The notes below the pieces were generated by a model. It ran no database searches. It was given only the letters and a program-made list of their open reading frames with translations, and was not told where the DNA came from. Made by a program: the position numbers and the translations under genes. From Lycium barbarum (taxonomy: Eukaryota > Streptophyta > Magnoliopsida > Solanales > Solanaceae), in contig NC_083340.1 in assembly GCF_019175385.1 (NCBI RefSeq), positions 15,884,336 to 15,948,335 of the forward strand: 64,000 nt of DNA. The letters run 5' to 3'. Of this stretch, positions 21,588-34,200 are shown piece after piece (position 1 is the first letter of the stretch; the number at the start of each line of letters is the position of its first letter).

Positions 21588-22885
21588 TCAATCAGCATTA
21601 GCTCGAAGAAATTTAATTAACTTATTCCTGAGCTTTGAGGTTAACCCCGTGCCCAGGTATACCTTTCTGTCCGGTAGATATTCGAACAAGGTGATTTGCT
21701 CCAACTCCTCTACTATTGACTTGGTTGCATCCGAGTCATCCGGAAAGACGAACGATCTGGGTACACCGAAATCATCCTCTTCATATCCCGGATCCAATCC
21801 CGTGGGCTTTAGTTGCTATTTGGTGTCCTTGCCCCCGGTTGAATCTTCTTCCTTTTGATCCGATTTTTTGGGCTGAGGTGTCGCTTCCTCGACCGCGAAC
21901 ATCTCCCTTGCAGCGGGCTGTTCACCTCGGATGGTTTTTATCCCCTCCGGGGTCGGTAATTTCAGCAGCTGATGTAATGTCGACGGCACGGCCCTTATGC
22001 TATGTATCCAAGGTCTACCTAGCAATGCATTATACTTCATATCTCATTCGATTACATAGAACACCGTTTGCTGGATAATGACATCAATGTTGACCGGCAA
22101 AGAGATCTCCCCTTCGTGGTTTCGCTCGCCATGTTGAACCCGCTGAGCACCCGGGCTAACGATACGATCTGATCGAGTAGCCTTAGCTGTTCGACCACTC
22201 TCCACCGGATGATGTTGGCCGAGCTACCTGGGTCAATCAAAATACGTTTAACTTGTGATTTAAAAATAAGTATAGAGATTACCAATGCATCATTATGCGG
22301 TTGAATGATGCCTTCTGCATCCTCGTTGCTGAAAGAGATGGAACCCACGGGTAAGTAATCCCTGCTGCACTTCTCACGCACAATAGAAACCTTCGTCCGT
22401 TTCATCACCGGCCCTCGTGGGGTATCGGTACCCTCGATTATCATGTTGATTATATGCTGAGGTTCTATTGGTTCGGCCCGTTTATGAGACTCTCTTTCCT
22501 TGTAGTGACCTTTAGCTTGTTCACTTAGCAATTCTCGGAGATGGGCATTCTTCAGTAACCGAGCCACCTCCTCTCTTAGCTGGCGACAATCCTTAGTTCT
22601 GTGTCCATGGGTTCCATGATATTCACACATCACGCTCGGATCCCATTGGCCCTGGTCTGACCTTAGTGGTCTCGGCCATCTTACATCTGCGATACGGCCA
22701 ATAACCGAGACGAGGTCCGAAGTATTGACGTTGAAGTTGTACTCCGATATCCTCGGCAAGTCTTTGTTGCTGGCCGAGCTTCCGGCATCGCTCCTGAATG
22801 AGAGACCTCGACTGTTCGACCGACACTCGGCCCGTCTATCACCCCGATCGGAGAATTGACTCGGGCCAACCCTTGAGTTTTCCAA
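21588..22885 (-). pseudogene. gag C-terminus (zinc knuckle) and protease of the Tat element
   Basis: A zinc-knuckle-like CEYHGTHGHRTKDC lies at about 22627-22586. The aspartic protease motif ILIDPGSSANII follows; DPGSS in place of DTGSS is usual for this lineage. After a frameshift near 22080-22130 the frame continues as [13 protein letters not shown] and runs into a TAG near 21813-21815. Protease would cut the polyprotein. Confidence 0.85.
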
Positions 22886-24192
22886 CCTGAAGCTTGGCTT
22901 TTCCGAATGAGAGTAGGGCCGATACCTTTCCCTCGATAGTCTAGACTCCGGCTCATAATTTTTCGGGATCTCTCCGAGCTTTTGTTCATATTCACGGGCC
23001 CCGAGGGAAGCTCGAGTTGGTCATCCTCTACCCGAATCTTCGACTCGTATCTGTTATGGACATCCGCCCAGGTCACAACCTCGTATTCCAACAAGTTTTC
23101 CTTTAGTTTGAATGAGGCCGTCAAACTCCGAGGATTGAGCCATTTGGTGAAAGCTTGTGCAGCCCATTCCTCCGGAACCGGAGGGAGATCCATTCGTTCC
23201 CTTTGGGATCGGTTGACAAATACACGCAATAACTCATCATCCCTTTGGGCTATACGAAAAATATCCCCCTTACGAGCCTGCACCTTTTTGGCACCGGCAT
23301 GAGCTTTTATGAACGCGTCGGCGAGCATTTCGAAAGAAGTGATTGAATTCTCGGGCAGATGGTCGTACCAAGTCAACGCTCCCTTTGACAGAGTTTCCCC
23401 AAACTTTTTCAGTAACACGGATCCAATTTCATCCTCTTCAACATCATTGCCTTTTATGGCACAGGTGTATGAAGTCACGTGTTCCTGAGGGTCTGTTGTG
23501 CCGTCATATTTCTGGATATCCAGCATTTTGAACCTCTTCGGGATCAACTTCGGAGCCGTACTCGGAGGAAAAGGCCTGTGGATGTATCTCTTCGAATCCG
23601 GTCCTTTCAGAATAGGCGGAGCCCCCGGGATTTGGTCCACCCGAGAGTTGTATGTTTCCACCCTCTTCTCAGTCGAGTCTACCCGCTTCGCCAATGTTTC
23701 GAGCATTCTCAGGACTTCGGTGGATGAACCAGCTCCGGACCCATTACTTTAGATCATCCGCGTCTCGTCCCTTCTAGGTTCAGCAACACCTTTCGTCCTC
23801 TCCAGGGCCGTTTTATCATTTTTGCTTTGCAACTGGGCTATTGCGACTCCTTGTTCGGCAATAGTTGCCCTCTGTTCCTGCAACATTTCAGAAATTAAAC
23901 GTAAGTCAATATTATCATTCGGGGTATCCGGCACTTTCCGGCCTTATGTCCGGGACAAAGTAATTGAATTATGAGTATTTAAAGGATCGGTGGCCGGCGG
24001 GGTGGCATTCTCCTGATTCACGGTGTTTTGCCGGTTGAGGCCCTCCCTCGAATTAACGGGGTTTGGGTCGACAGGATTTGCTAGTAATCCTCGTGGCCCA
24101 CTGCCTTCATTTTCGGCCACAATCTCGTTGTTGTTGACGTGACTAAATTGTCCACTGTTTGCCATTTGGTCCTTTTTCACAGAGACGAACAA
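22681..24192 (-). pseudogene. gag capsid region of the Tat element
   Basis: One reading frame runs from 24192 with two in-frame TAA stops (after LSRT near 23945 and after DETRMI near 23750). The capsid core of the Retrotrans_gag type is recognisable: LDIQKYDGTTDPQEHV, GALTWYDHLP, FEMLADAFIKAHAG and FVNRSQRERMDLPPVP. The frame then shifts near 22880-22900 to the zinc-knuckle frame. Gag would form the virus-like particle. Start and end are approximate. Confidence 0.88.
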
Positions 24193-24255
24193 AAGATTTT
24201 TTCGATTCTGACGGGTAAGAGATAGAAACCAAGATCAAAGACCACTATTATCCTA

Positions 24256-24273
24256 GCCCCACGGTGGGCGCCA
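24256..24273 (-). other. primer-binding site
   Basis: On the minus strand, TGGCGCCCACCGTGGGGC lies three bases inside the 5' LTR. It starts with TGG, as the complement of a tRNA 3' CCA must. I do not assign the tRNA species. Confidence 0.75.
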
Positions 24274-24276
24274 AAC

Positions 24277-24477
24277 TATTTACCCCGAATTTAGGTAATC
24301 AATTGAATTTGTAAGTGAGGTATAGGATATGTGGATGAGCTTTAATCTATTTGCTTGGAAGAAAATATATATGGATCTGCTATGACCAAATGAATCGAAA
24401 TCGGTGATTTATACTAAATATATGTATTAAATAACATATGAATATATAGCTAAAGAAGAACACACAAATCCGAACCA

Positions 24478-24513
<36 letters not shown>

Positions 24514-24955
24514 ATATATTTTGCTATTACAATGTTCTAGATCTGAAAAAGCTAACCCTTGAAAGTAGGATAATACCTCATATTTATAGTTTTGCCTTGT
24601 GGGCCTTGTACAATATAAAGCCTTTTTGAATAAAAAAATCCTAAAAGGATAAGGTTGGGTCGTACGGTCTGACACTCGTACGATTGGCAGTACAATGTGG
24701 CAGAACGGTCTTGACGCGTGGCAATTGTGAAACTGATCACCTGGACCAACGGCCACGATCACCCGGACCAACGGCCACGATCAGCTCGGCTATGGAGAAG
24801 CCGGACTAAACGATTTCCTTCACTCTCTTCTGATCAACCACTTCTAGTGCGATATCTCCGGTTCGAAGGAAAGTCTTCGTGCTCGAGCTTGTTTCTTTCT
24901 TCCCTCGATTCCCGGTCTCACCGGTCTAGCATAAGTTCGATTTTTATCGTATACA
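24277..24955 (-). repeat. right LTR (5' LTR of the retroelement)
   Basis: It runs from TATTTACCCCGAATTTAGG to CGTATACA; the first TG has mutated to TA. It has a (GA)n run at 24483-24509 and a 22-bp tandem duplication, GATCACCTGGACCAACGGCC plus AC, around 24736-24780 that the other LTR lacks. On the minus strand ACTATAAATATG at 24581-24590 is a likely TATA box for the sense transcript. Confidence 0.93.
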
Positions 24956-25061
24956 GTAATAATAATCTCTTTCCATTTAGTATGAATGAAATGCGTATAA
25001 ACATTTATTAGTTTGAAGTTTAGAAAAGATTATGATTTATTTTTAAAAATCAACTTTAGAG

Positions 25062-25134
25062 ATGCTCTTGTTGAGTTGAACTCAAGACCTCTCACTTACT
25101 GAACGGTTGCTCTAACCAACTGAGCTATTTTCCC
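25062..25134 (-). repeat. tRNA-like sequence (tRNA pseudogene or SINE head)
   Basis: The minus strand reads GGGAAAATAGCTCAGTTGG, a good A-box and D-arm, then TTAGAGC, an anticodon-arm-like stretch, and GAGTTCAACTC as a B-box. The 3' acceptor side (AAGAGCA) does not pair with GGGAAAA, so a working tRNA is unlikely. It probably belongs to a tRNA-derived SINE or is a pseudogene. Confidence 0.65.
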
Positions 25135-25493
25135 CACAATTCATCACGGTTCGATTAATATTTAGTAGCTGTCTGTACCGGAACTTGAAATAATAATTTG
25201 AAATTATTGATTTAGGTAGAAGTTGATTTGAAGTTGAATTGTTTGGACATACGATTTGGATTCTTAAAAGTTATATTTTTTCTCATAAACAAGAAAATCC
25301 TACAATGTTTGAAAACTATTAAAACTTTCACAACTCGTAGTTTTTTTTTCTTCACGTTAAATGCATGTTCAAATACAATTTAATTTTCAAATACCCTTTT
25401 GAGCCTTTTTTTAAATTTAAAATATCACATTTTTATGTTGAAATGCCTACTTAATCCTGTGTCGTTTCCAAACGTCGTTGGGATGGATTTAGA

Positions 25494-26638
25494 AATGGCA
25501 AACAGGGCGGGGCGGGGCAGGATAGGACAGGGCAGAGCAAAAGCTTAACGAGGCAGGGCAGGGCAAAGGATAAATAGGGCAGGTCAAGGCGGGGCGGGTG
25601 AACTACAATTGCAATTCTAAATGGGGGAAGGGCAGGGTGGGGCTTGTCAAATTCAGGTTGAAATTTTAAATGATAATATTTTCCTTACTAGTAAGCAAGA
25701 CATAGTTTTTGAATCATCACTGAGACCCATTTAGACATAGTGTTTACTACTCCTACTATTTTACAATTAGGTTTGGTTATTCTGGTGGCTTTATAAAATT
25801 TTATATTGCTGTAAACTAATATAAAAAGTGAAATTCTAAAAATGTTAATAAATTCGCAAAGATGAACAGTTTACATAATCATGTGATATTCTACTTTTGT
25901 TAGGAGCATTTTAGTTAATGCCTCTGTTATAAAAAATAAAAAATTGATAAACCAAAGTCGTGACATCTAATTACATGACAGCAGTTTAAATTACCACAGA
26001 AAAAATAGTTACATGACAGCGGATATAAAATTAGTCTTAGAGCCTGTTTGGATGGGCTTATTTTAAGCAGCTTATAAGCTGCTTTAGATAATTAAGTCAA
26101 ACGGACCCAATTATTTTTTTGAGCTTATTTTAAGCACAAAATATCTTTAAGCTGGCCAGCCAAACACTTAAAAAAGCTGAAAACAGCTTATAAGCAACTT
26201 ATAAGCCAATCCAAACGGGCTCTTACATCAATTCCAACAAAGGATGAACCTTATTTAAGCATGACTAAGTCAATAAGTATACCAGTAAATAAACTAAACA
26301 GGCTCTCCATATATGTGCTTCTAGACAAACTAACAAATTATTCATATTTTGTTTAATTTCTTTATGTATAATTCTAAATAACAAATTTCACAAAATACAA
26401 ATAAAATCGAGGACTAAGATATTAAATAAAATATTGTAAAGTAAAAATAAAGTGAAAAAATGAACAAAGATATAAACGGGGCAGGGTGGGGATTAGCGGG
26501 GCAGAGCAAGGTAGGGCAATTTTTGGGAAAAAAGAAAAAAAAGAATAAGAGACGGGACAGGGTGGGTCAAAATCTTAGACAGGGCAGGGTGAGTCAAAAT
26601 CTTAACAGGGCAGGCTTGCCCCGCCCTATTGCCATCCC
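25494..26638. mobile_element. probable non-autonomous element with G-rich ends
   Basis: The left end is ATGGCAAACAGGGCGGGGCG followed by repeated GGGCAGGGC. The right end is the inverted GCCCCGCCCTATTGCCATCC. A second G-rich block (GGGGCAGGGTGGGG) starts at about 26478. Such ATGGCAA..GGGCGGGGC ends occur in many hAT-like plant elements. I see no clear 8-bp duplication, so the family is inferred. A MITE is nested at 26040-26222. Confidence 0.5.
26040..26222. mobile_element. GAGCCCGTTTGG MITE, copy 2 (internally deleted)
   Basis: Ends GAGCCTGTTTGGATGGG and, inverted, GAGCCCGTTTGGATTGG, flanked by TTA (26037-26039, 26223-26225). It is 183 bp, shorter than its relatives because part of the left half is missing. 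Confidence 0.85.
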
Positions 26639-26714
26639 AAAAATAAAAATCAATTAAAAGAAAGGCCACGGTTATCAAAATTGGCCATGAAATTCATATT
26701 CGTTGAACCTTACT

Positions 26715-26953
26715 ATATCTTGTCTTAATTTATGTGATACACTTTTCTTTTTTGTATGAATAAAAAAGAATTATACATTTTTTATAGTTAGAAATAATTT
26801 AACTTAATACTCCTCATTTTACTCTTAATGAAATGATTTAGAGCCACATAAATATCTATAGGTTGTTTTAGACCGCAAGTTTCAAAAGTATTAGTTTTTT
26901 TCTTATACTCTGCTTCTAGTCACTATATCAGATAAATTGGGACAGAAAGAGTA
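26715..26953. mobile_element. old Stowaway-like MITE remnant, copy 1
   Basis: TTGTCTTAATTTATGTGATA ... AAATTGGGACAGAAAGAGTA. Both ends are worn versions of the CTCCCTCCGTCCCAATTTAT type. A related copy lies at 49320-49540 (ATGATTTA..CATA.AAATAT, TTTTGGA..ATAA, AAATTGGGAAAGAGAGAGTA). Confidence 0.55.
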
Positions 26954-29321
26954 AGTAAAATAGTGAACTCTATTGCACTAATTTGGAAAAACAAACGAGT
27001 ACATTCTGAGAGTTGTAATACAGCTAGCGTTCACATACAGATGAAGGAAGCACGTAAATAGCGGGCGGTTGGGTTTACGTTTGAAATTTTGCTTTTCTGT
27101 TGAATTAGTGATTCTTTTGGCTAGTTTCTTAAGGAATCAACTTTGACTCCAAAGATATGTCGCATGTGTTTTGGCTGAATTTATGCTTTTCACATGTCTA
27201 ATGCTCAACGTGCTCTAAATTTTTATAAGTATACTTTATGTGTATAAATACAATGTATGTGTATTAGGCATCCGGTACTGATCAAAATTTACTAGCTCGA
27301 CTAATAAGATTTTATATCATGTAGACCTACTAAATGGTGTAACTCCCTATCAAAAAAATGTCCGTTCGGAAGGTTTAATATGGAGCCTTTGGTTAATTAT
27401 AGAGGGATCCTCTTTAGCCACCATACATCCCCATAAATTGGAACAGAACGATGGAAATATACTACAGTGATGTTAGACAATAAGTAATAAGTATAAAATT
27501 TGGACTTACAAGGCAAAGAGATATACAAACTTGGATAGCGTTAGTTGTTACTTAAATCTTAATTATTGGATGAATTGTCACGACACATAGTTTTGTTTTG
27601 TTTTTGGAAGTATATATGGTGAGCTGGAGATCAACTGGCACAAACATTCCTAACTATGCAAATATAACAATAGGGCAAATATAACAATAGGTAAGCTAAA
27701 CATATAAAACTCTTTACGTATTTTGCTTTTTGCCCAAACGCGTACTTAATATCCTTTTTTTTTTTTTTTTTGGGCCGAGTACTTCCTTATTTGAAATTCG
27801 AAATTTGCCCGGGGGTAGGTATAGTAATTATCCGAAACTAGGTGGATAATGTTGGTAACAAAATTGAACAGAGCATGTAATAGTTCAACGTTGTCTGCAT
27901 GAAAACACCCGTTACCGTGGGCCATGAGAATAACGATGAACCAGGTAAAAATCGCCTACAGCTGACGACCACCCTAATAACCTGTTCAGCCGATCATTGG
28001 TCAAAATATTGAATGAAAAAAAACAACCAAAATTATGAAAGAGAAACTTTGACCTGTTTTCCGATTAAGAGGTCGTGTTGGTATGGACTAAGGTGGACAA
28101 AGCATAAATAATTTTGGTATAAAAATTTAGTATTATCTTATTTCTCCTTTAATTACTAATTGCAAGATAAATTATGTCATAATTAGAAACATTACAAGGA
28201 TAAGTTATCTGACGAAATAATATTACCAGGATTAGTTATCTCTAAATAAAGTAATGAAAATGATAAAATACTCATGAGGTCGTCCTTTAAAATCTTTTTT
28301 TGGTAGATAAGGTGGAAGATATTTTTGTAAACAGACAACTTCTTCTTAAAAATTATGCAATACATATTATTTTTAATGTAACAAACCAAACAGTTAATAA
28401 AAAATAATAGCAGGATAACTCATCCCAACATAGCTTGTCTACTGATCAAACAAACCCAAAGAGTAGTGTTTGAAGTTTGGATGTATTATGTTTTTCCAGG
28501 TCCATTTTAATTTTGGCAAATGCAATATTTTGGCCTTTAAGAACAGATTGTGACAAAATACTTTTGGTGATAAAAGGAAATTTTTTAATGAACAAACACT
28601 ATTGACTTACGTTTTTATTTTCAACTTTTTTCTAAAGAAACTACTTTATTCAAAAAAGCTTCCAAATGCCAACTCTTCTGATAGCCACCAAATTAAGCTT
28701 CATTAAATAATGGAAAATATCAAAAAACAAATTAATATTTCTATTTTGCGGGCAGGAGGTTTAAAGATATAGTAACAACTAAGAAAAATAATATTTTTAG
28801 TTATTAAATTATTTATGCTGGATCTTTGAGATGAAAAATTGACGAACTAGATTTTATTAATCTACGTAGAGGACGAGGCAATAAGTTCTGTGTAGCTTTA
28901 ACTAACTCTACTCCTCTATAAGCCTATCCTTTAGTTTAGTGGGCCTGATCTTCCAGTCTTTTATTACTCCATAACTATCAAAATAAAAATCAAAACGACT
29001 GCATCAACTTGATATTTTAATTTTGATATTATTACTACATAAAAGAACTTTCTGATTTTTGAGATAGTTTGATTCATTCAACTTCAGTTAACTTGAGATT
29101 TATCTCATACCTTCAATGTTGTTAACCCTTTTCCTACTTCTATTAACAAGGGTATGTTTAGTTAGGTGATAAAATATTTGCTGGGATTATAATGCTAATA
29201 TCGAATACTTGAATTAATAAGTCTTGGATTATTACTTATTAGTACTAGTTTTGATTGTATATAATCTAAGTCATTTTCCTTATTTCATCCACATTTTAGC
29301 TAATTGTTGGAGTGGCATTTC
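26954..29321. other. intergenic, no gene recognised
   Basis: AT-rich sequence. It holds a duplicated GCAAATATAACAATAGG (27658 and 27675) and a poly-T run (about 27753-27770). Possible MITE fragments lie near 28080-28440 and 29155-29290. I see no exon-like segment. Confidence 0.4.
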
Positions 29322-29324
29322 TAT

Positions 29325-29570
29325 GAGCCCGTTTAAATTGCCTTATAAGTTGCTTATAAGCTGTTTTCAGTTTTTTTGAGTGTTTGGCTGGCCAGTTTAA
29401 AGTTATTTTGTGCTTAAAATAAGCTCAAAAAAATAATTGGGCCCATTTGACTTAACTTATCTAAAGCAGTTTATAAGCTGAAAATAGCTTATAAGCCAAA
29501 AAAAAATAAGTTAGACTACCTTAACTTATTTTTTTTAGCTTATAACACATAAGCCCATCCAAACAGGCTC
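29325..29570. mobile_element. GAGCCCGTTTGG MITE, copy 3
   Basis: GAGCCCGTTTAAATTGCC ... inverted GAGCCTGTTTGGATGGG, flanked by TAT (29322-29324, 29571-29573). It lies about 250 bp upstream of the CT-rich stretch that probably marks the start of CSLD transcription. Confidence 0.85.
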
Positions 29571-31296
29571 TATTTCATGTGGTGCAAAATTATTTCAATA
29601 TTTTAATACAAAGTTATACCGGAGTTTCTTATACTGAAAATCAAAGTAAAAGTGTTACCCAAACGAGTGAGAGAAAGAATGAAGACCGGTTGTAAAGATA
29701 GTGAAAATATCCCTTTCGCACAGGAAACAAATCACCTGTACCGCGTATCAGACCGACCCCCTATATTCCCGTAAATTACTTTTTTAACCCCACAAATTCC
29801 GGTCTTAAAGAAAAAAGCCCCCCATAAATTCCATTTTCTCTCTCTCTACCCCACGAAATATACTCTTTTCTTTCTTCCACACTGTCCTTAGCAAGAAAAT
29901 CAACAGTAAAAAGCTTCCATTATCAACATCTTCAACACACTACTATCAAATGCACATACTATTTTCTGTCTACTTTGGTTAGTAGTAACTACATAGCAGA
30001 GTAGATAAGGTAAAAATTACGTAAATCTCACTTTTATTTTTTTGAAATTTTCAAGAACCCCATAAATGGAAACTCATTCATCCAGATCTCTTTATTTTAT
30101 TTTATTTTTTACTAAATTTTCATATATACACATTTTTGACCCCCTATTGTGTATTTAGATATAAAGGCTTTTATGTTTTTTGTGATGCAGACCAAAAAAA
30201 AAATGCTTAGCCGGCTGCTGTTAGCTGCAAAAAAAAAAAAAAAAAAATCTTTTTTAGTTTTTCTTTTTTTGTTGAAAAAAAAACAAAAAAGTTGAATCTT
30301 TCTTAGCTGATGTTATCTTTTTATCAAAATTTTGAGGTTGGTAAATACTAACTACTCATTTTCTGTTTTCTTTTTTCTTTTTTTATTTATTTAAAGGGTG
30401 ACAGAAGAAAGAGGGAGGAAAATGGGGATTGGGTTAGTTTGTCTTACGTAATAGATATTTTTATTAGTTTAATTTATAACCCATTTAATTTAATTGGACA
30501 ATGGAAGACTAAGTCTAAACTTTTGGAGGGACCCCATGAAAGCTTTGTTACAGTTGTACTAATTTGCAGCGTGTATATGTTTGCAAGTAATGTGTTTATA
30601 TATTTTATTTGGTATTATGTCTTGAATGTTTCTAACACGCCTTTAGTAGGCCAATTCTCTTGTATTTATAAACAATGTTTTCTATATCTTTATATTAGTT
30701 GTCTTATAAGTATTGGGTGACTTGTTGAGGACACATATCTCTCTACTTGTGCGAAATCATTACGATAATTTAAATGTATATAGGGAAGATTTGTATGTGA
30801 AGAGAAGGATCTGGATGTGTACTTGAACTTACATTTTTTCCACCTTGGTTTTTGGAAAATCTTGATTCTTAGTTGTTGATGTATCTCATCAAGATTTAGG
30901 TGAACTTCTTTTATGTGTTTTTTGTTATGTTTTGATGCTTTTCACACAAAATGATCAATTGTTTTTTGCTAAAAAGGATGGCCCTTTAATGCTTTTTAGC
31001 TAATAAAGAGTGAGCATTAGCTTTGGAGAAAGAGAAAGGGGGGTTTTTGGGCATGCTTTTGTTTACTATTTTTTCCCTTTTTTTATGCTGGGATTTTCGA
31101 AAAGAATTTCATTTTCCTGTTTCAAAAAGAAGTTGAAATATTTGAAATCTAGAGCTTGTATATCCATTGCACTATTGTTTGTAATTTTTTGATGTCTCAA
31201 CTTAGAGTCAACTAATTTGCTGGTGACTTGTTTGACCTTGTGCAGATTCAGGTTTTGTTAGTCATCAAGTGATCTTTTAGCACAATTTTTAGGAAT
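29571..31296 (+). promoter_or_regulatory. CSLD upstream region and probable 5' UTR intron
   Basis: A CT-rich block at 29830-29845 (TTTTCTCTCTCTCTACC) and A/T-rich text follow the MITE. AAG|GTAAAA at about 30006-30015 is a fair splice donor. CCTTGTGCAG ending at 31244 is a good acceptor, 52 bp before the ATG. An intron in the 5' UTR of about 1.2 kb is plausible, but inferred only. Confidence 0.4.
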
Positions 31297-34200
31297 ATGA
31301 CTTCAAGATCCTTTAAAGCTTCTGATTCCCAACAGGGTAAGGCTTCTGGTGTTACTTTTGCAAGGAGGACCTCGTCGGGTCGGTATGTGAACTTATCAAG
31401 GGAATCACTGGATAGTGAGACTAGTGGCATTGAATTTGCAAACTACACAGTGCATATCCCTCCAACCCCTGATAATCAACCTATGGATCCTTCAATTTCT
31501 CAGAGGGTTGAAGAGCAGTACGTGTCGAGTTCCTTGTTTACCGGTGGTTATAACAGTGTGACTCGTGCTCACTTGATGGATAAGGTAATTGAATCAGAAA
31601 CTAACCATCCCCAGATGGCTGGTGCTAAAGGTTCTTCTTGTGCTATACCGGGTTGTGATGGGAAAGTCATGAGTGATGAAAGGGGTGAAGATATTCTTCC
31701 TTGTGAGTGTGATTTTAAAATTTGCCGGGATTGTTACGTTGATGCTGTCAAAACTGGTGATGGGATATGTCCTGGTTGTAAAGAGCCTTACAAAAGCACT
31801 GATTTAGCTGAGAATGCTGTTGATCCTTCTGGACGACCTCTGACTTTACCTTCAAACGTTAGCATGTCTAAAATGGAAAGGAGGTTGTCATTGATGCGAT
31901 CGGGTAATAAGTCAGCGATAATAAGAAGCCACTCGGGGTTGATGAGGAGTCAAACAGGGGATTTTGATCATAATAAATGGTTATTTGAGACAAAAGGAAC
32001 GTATGGCTATGGAAATGCTATATGGCCAAAGGATGAGGGGTTTGGAAATGACAAAGACGATAATGCTGGTGAGCCTTCTGAACTTCTGAACAAGCCTTGG
32101 AGGCCTCTTACACGTAAGCTGAAGATACCCGCTGCAGTTATCAGCCCATACCGGTAATTTCTCGTCCCTAACGGTTTTTATTGCCATCTTTCTTCTCTGT
32201 TTCTTCGAATTCAAGAATAAAATTTGGTGAAATCACCCACGTCCAAGTGGCTAGGAAACTTACAAATTAGTTTTAACACGAATGCTTCCTTCTAATCAAA
32301 GAAAGATGCTAAAAGAGTCATAATAATTTTTCTTTACTGTAAGTTCCTGTTAATATGTTGATTTCCTCTAAAAACATGTGTGAGACTTCATCTTTTATCT
32401 TGTAAGACTACATTGCAAACTTAGCTTCTTGAGTATGCCATATTTAAGAGACGAGTTAAATCTAGCTTTTTGGGTGGATACCATTAGATAATCCTGTGCG
32501 TTAGACATTGGTCAGTTGCTTAATGCCTACTGTGCTTTATTGGTAGTACTATGTTTTGTTATATCTGGTACTCTTGTGCATAAGGTTCCCTGTTGTTCAT
32601 ATGTTCTTATCTTGAAATAATAACAATTTTGGGTGTCGGGGTAGCGTTTATCTTATATATTGCTTTTCCTCAACCTATTTGAGAACTGTATTGACACAAC
32701 TCCATGTATACAGGCTGTTGATTCTTATTCGCGTTGTTGTTCTTGGACTATTTCTTCAATGGAGAATTACCCATCCAAACGATGACGCTATATGGTTATG
32801 GTATATGTCCATAATCTGTGAGATTTGGTTTGCAATCTCTTGGCTGCTTGACCAGCTTCCAAAGTTATGCCCCGTTAACCGTGCTACCGATCTTAATGTT
32901 TTGAAAGAAAAATTTGAAACCCCAACTCCTACCAATCCCACAGGAAAATCTGATCTTCCAGGTATAGACATATTTGTCTCTACTGCGGATCCCGAGAAAG
33001 AGCCACCACTAGTCACTGCAAACACGATACTGTCTATCCTTGCGGCTGATTACCCTGTCGAAAAGCTTTCGTGCTATATTTCTGATGATGGAGGTGCTCT
33101 TCTGACATTTGAAGCAATGGCAGAAGCTGCAAGTTTTTCCAACACTTGGGTGCCTTTTTGTCGTAAACATGATATCGAACCAAGGAACCCAGAAACCTAC
33201 TTCAGCTTGAAGAGAGACCCGTACAAGAACAAAGTACGTCAAGATTTTGTGAAGGACCGCAGACGGGTGAAGCGTGAATATGATGAATTTAAGGTTCGAA
33301 TCAATAGCCTTCCTGATTCAATTCGTCGGCGTTCTGATGCATATAATGCTCGAGAAGAAATCAAGGCTATGAAGCTTCAGCGAGAGGCAGCTGGGGATGA
33401 GCTTTTGGAACCCATCAAGATAACAAAGGCCACTTGGATGGCAGATGGAACCCACTGGCCTGGTACATGGATGGCTTCTGCTCCCGAGCACACTAGGGGT
33501 GATCATGCAGGAATCTTACAGGTATTGATTCTTCATATTAATGATGTCTAGTTGTTTGTTGCTTCCATCGTTATTTACTAATCAAGGAATAATGTTTGAT
33601 GCATATGATCACTCATGCTGAATCCACTCCTTTTTGTTCCTCCCTCCAAGGATGAGGAAAAAGAGAAAAGAAACTTATTGCAGTAGTTTTTTTCTTCTCC
33701 CTGATTATCATTAACTCTGTCTTTAGGCGTGTATTTTACTTGTATATTTCTCAAACCTGTTTTGAAAAACACTCTTCTTGAGCCGAGGATCTATCGGAAA
33801 CAACCTCTCTATCCCGCAAAGGTAGGGTTAAGGTCTGCCTACACCCCACCCTCCCCAGACCCCACTTGTTGGATCATACTGGGTATGTTGTTGTGCTTTA
33901 GAGGCTTATCATTTTGCGCCAACTGTACGTTTATTTGCTATTTTATACACTTGGTCAGCTGAAAATGACTTGTATGTTAGATTCTTGAAGTAATTGATTT
34001 GGTTTAACTTTGTTGGTTTTACTTTTCTTTTTGTTGGGTACAGGTTATGTTAAAACCTCCAAGTGATGAACCCTTACATGGAAACTCTGCTGATGACCGT
34101 CTAATTGATTTAACAGAAGTTGATATTCGGCTCCCCTTGCTGGTGTATGTCTCTCGTGAGAAGCGTCCTGGCTATGATCATAACAAAAAGGCTGGAGCGA

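Larger units (their letters stand above)
10883..24955 (-). mobile_element. Tat-lineage (Retand-like) Ty3/gypsy LTR retrotransposon, decayed, with antisense gene
   Basis: The element is flanked by GTAAT on both sides (10878-10882 and 24956-24960). The LTRs are 10883-11921 and 24277-24955. A primer-binding-site-like TGGCGCC motif adjoins the right LTR and a purine-rich tract adjoins the left one, so sense transcription runs right to left. Sense order is gag, zinc knuckle, protease, reverse transcriptase, RNase H, a second archaeal-type RNase H, then integrase. The dual RNase H and an antisense gene 3' of pol are known traits of the Tat lineage. Gag-pol has several stops and at least three frame changes. 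It carries two nested insertions, at 10951-11320 and 17223-19395. Confidence 0.92.

Noticed and set aside
25062..25134. Functional tRNA gene on the minus strand
   Set aside because: The acceptor stem does not pair, so it is listed as tRNA-like only.
30439..30720. 93-codon hydrophobic open frame upstream of CSLD
   Set aside because: It lies in the probable 5' UTR intron, is AT-driven and has no motif.
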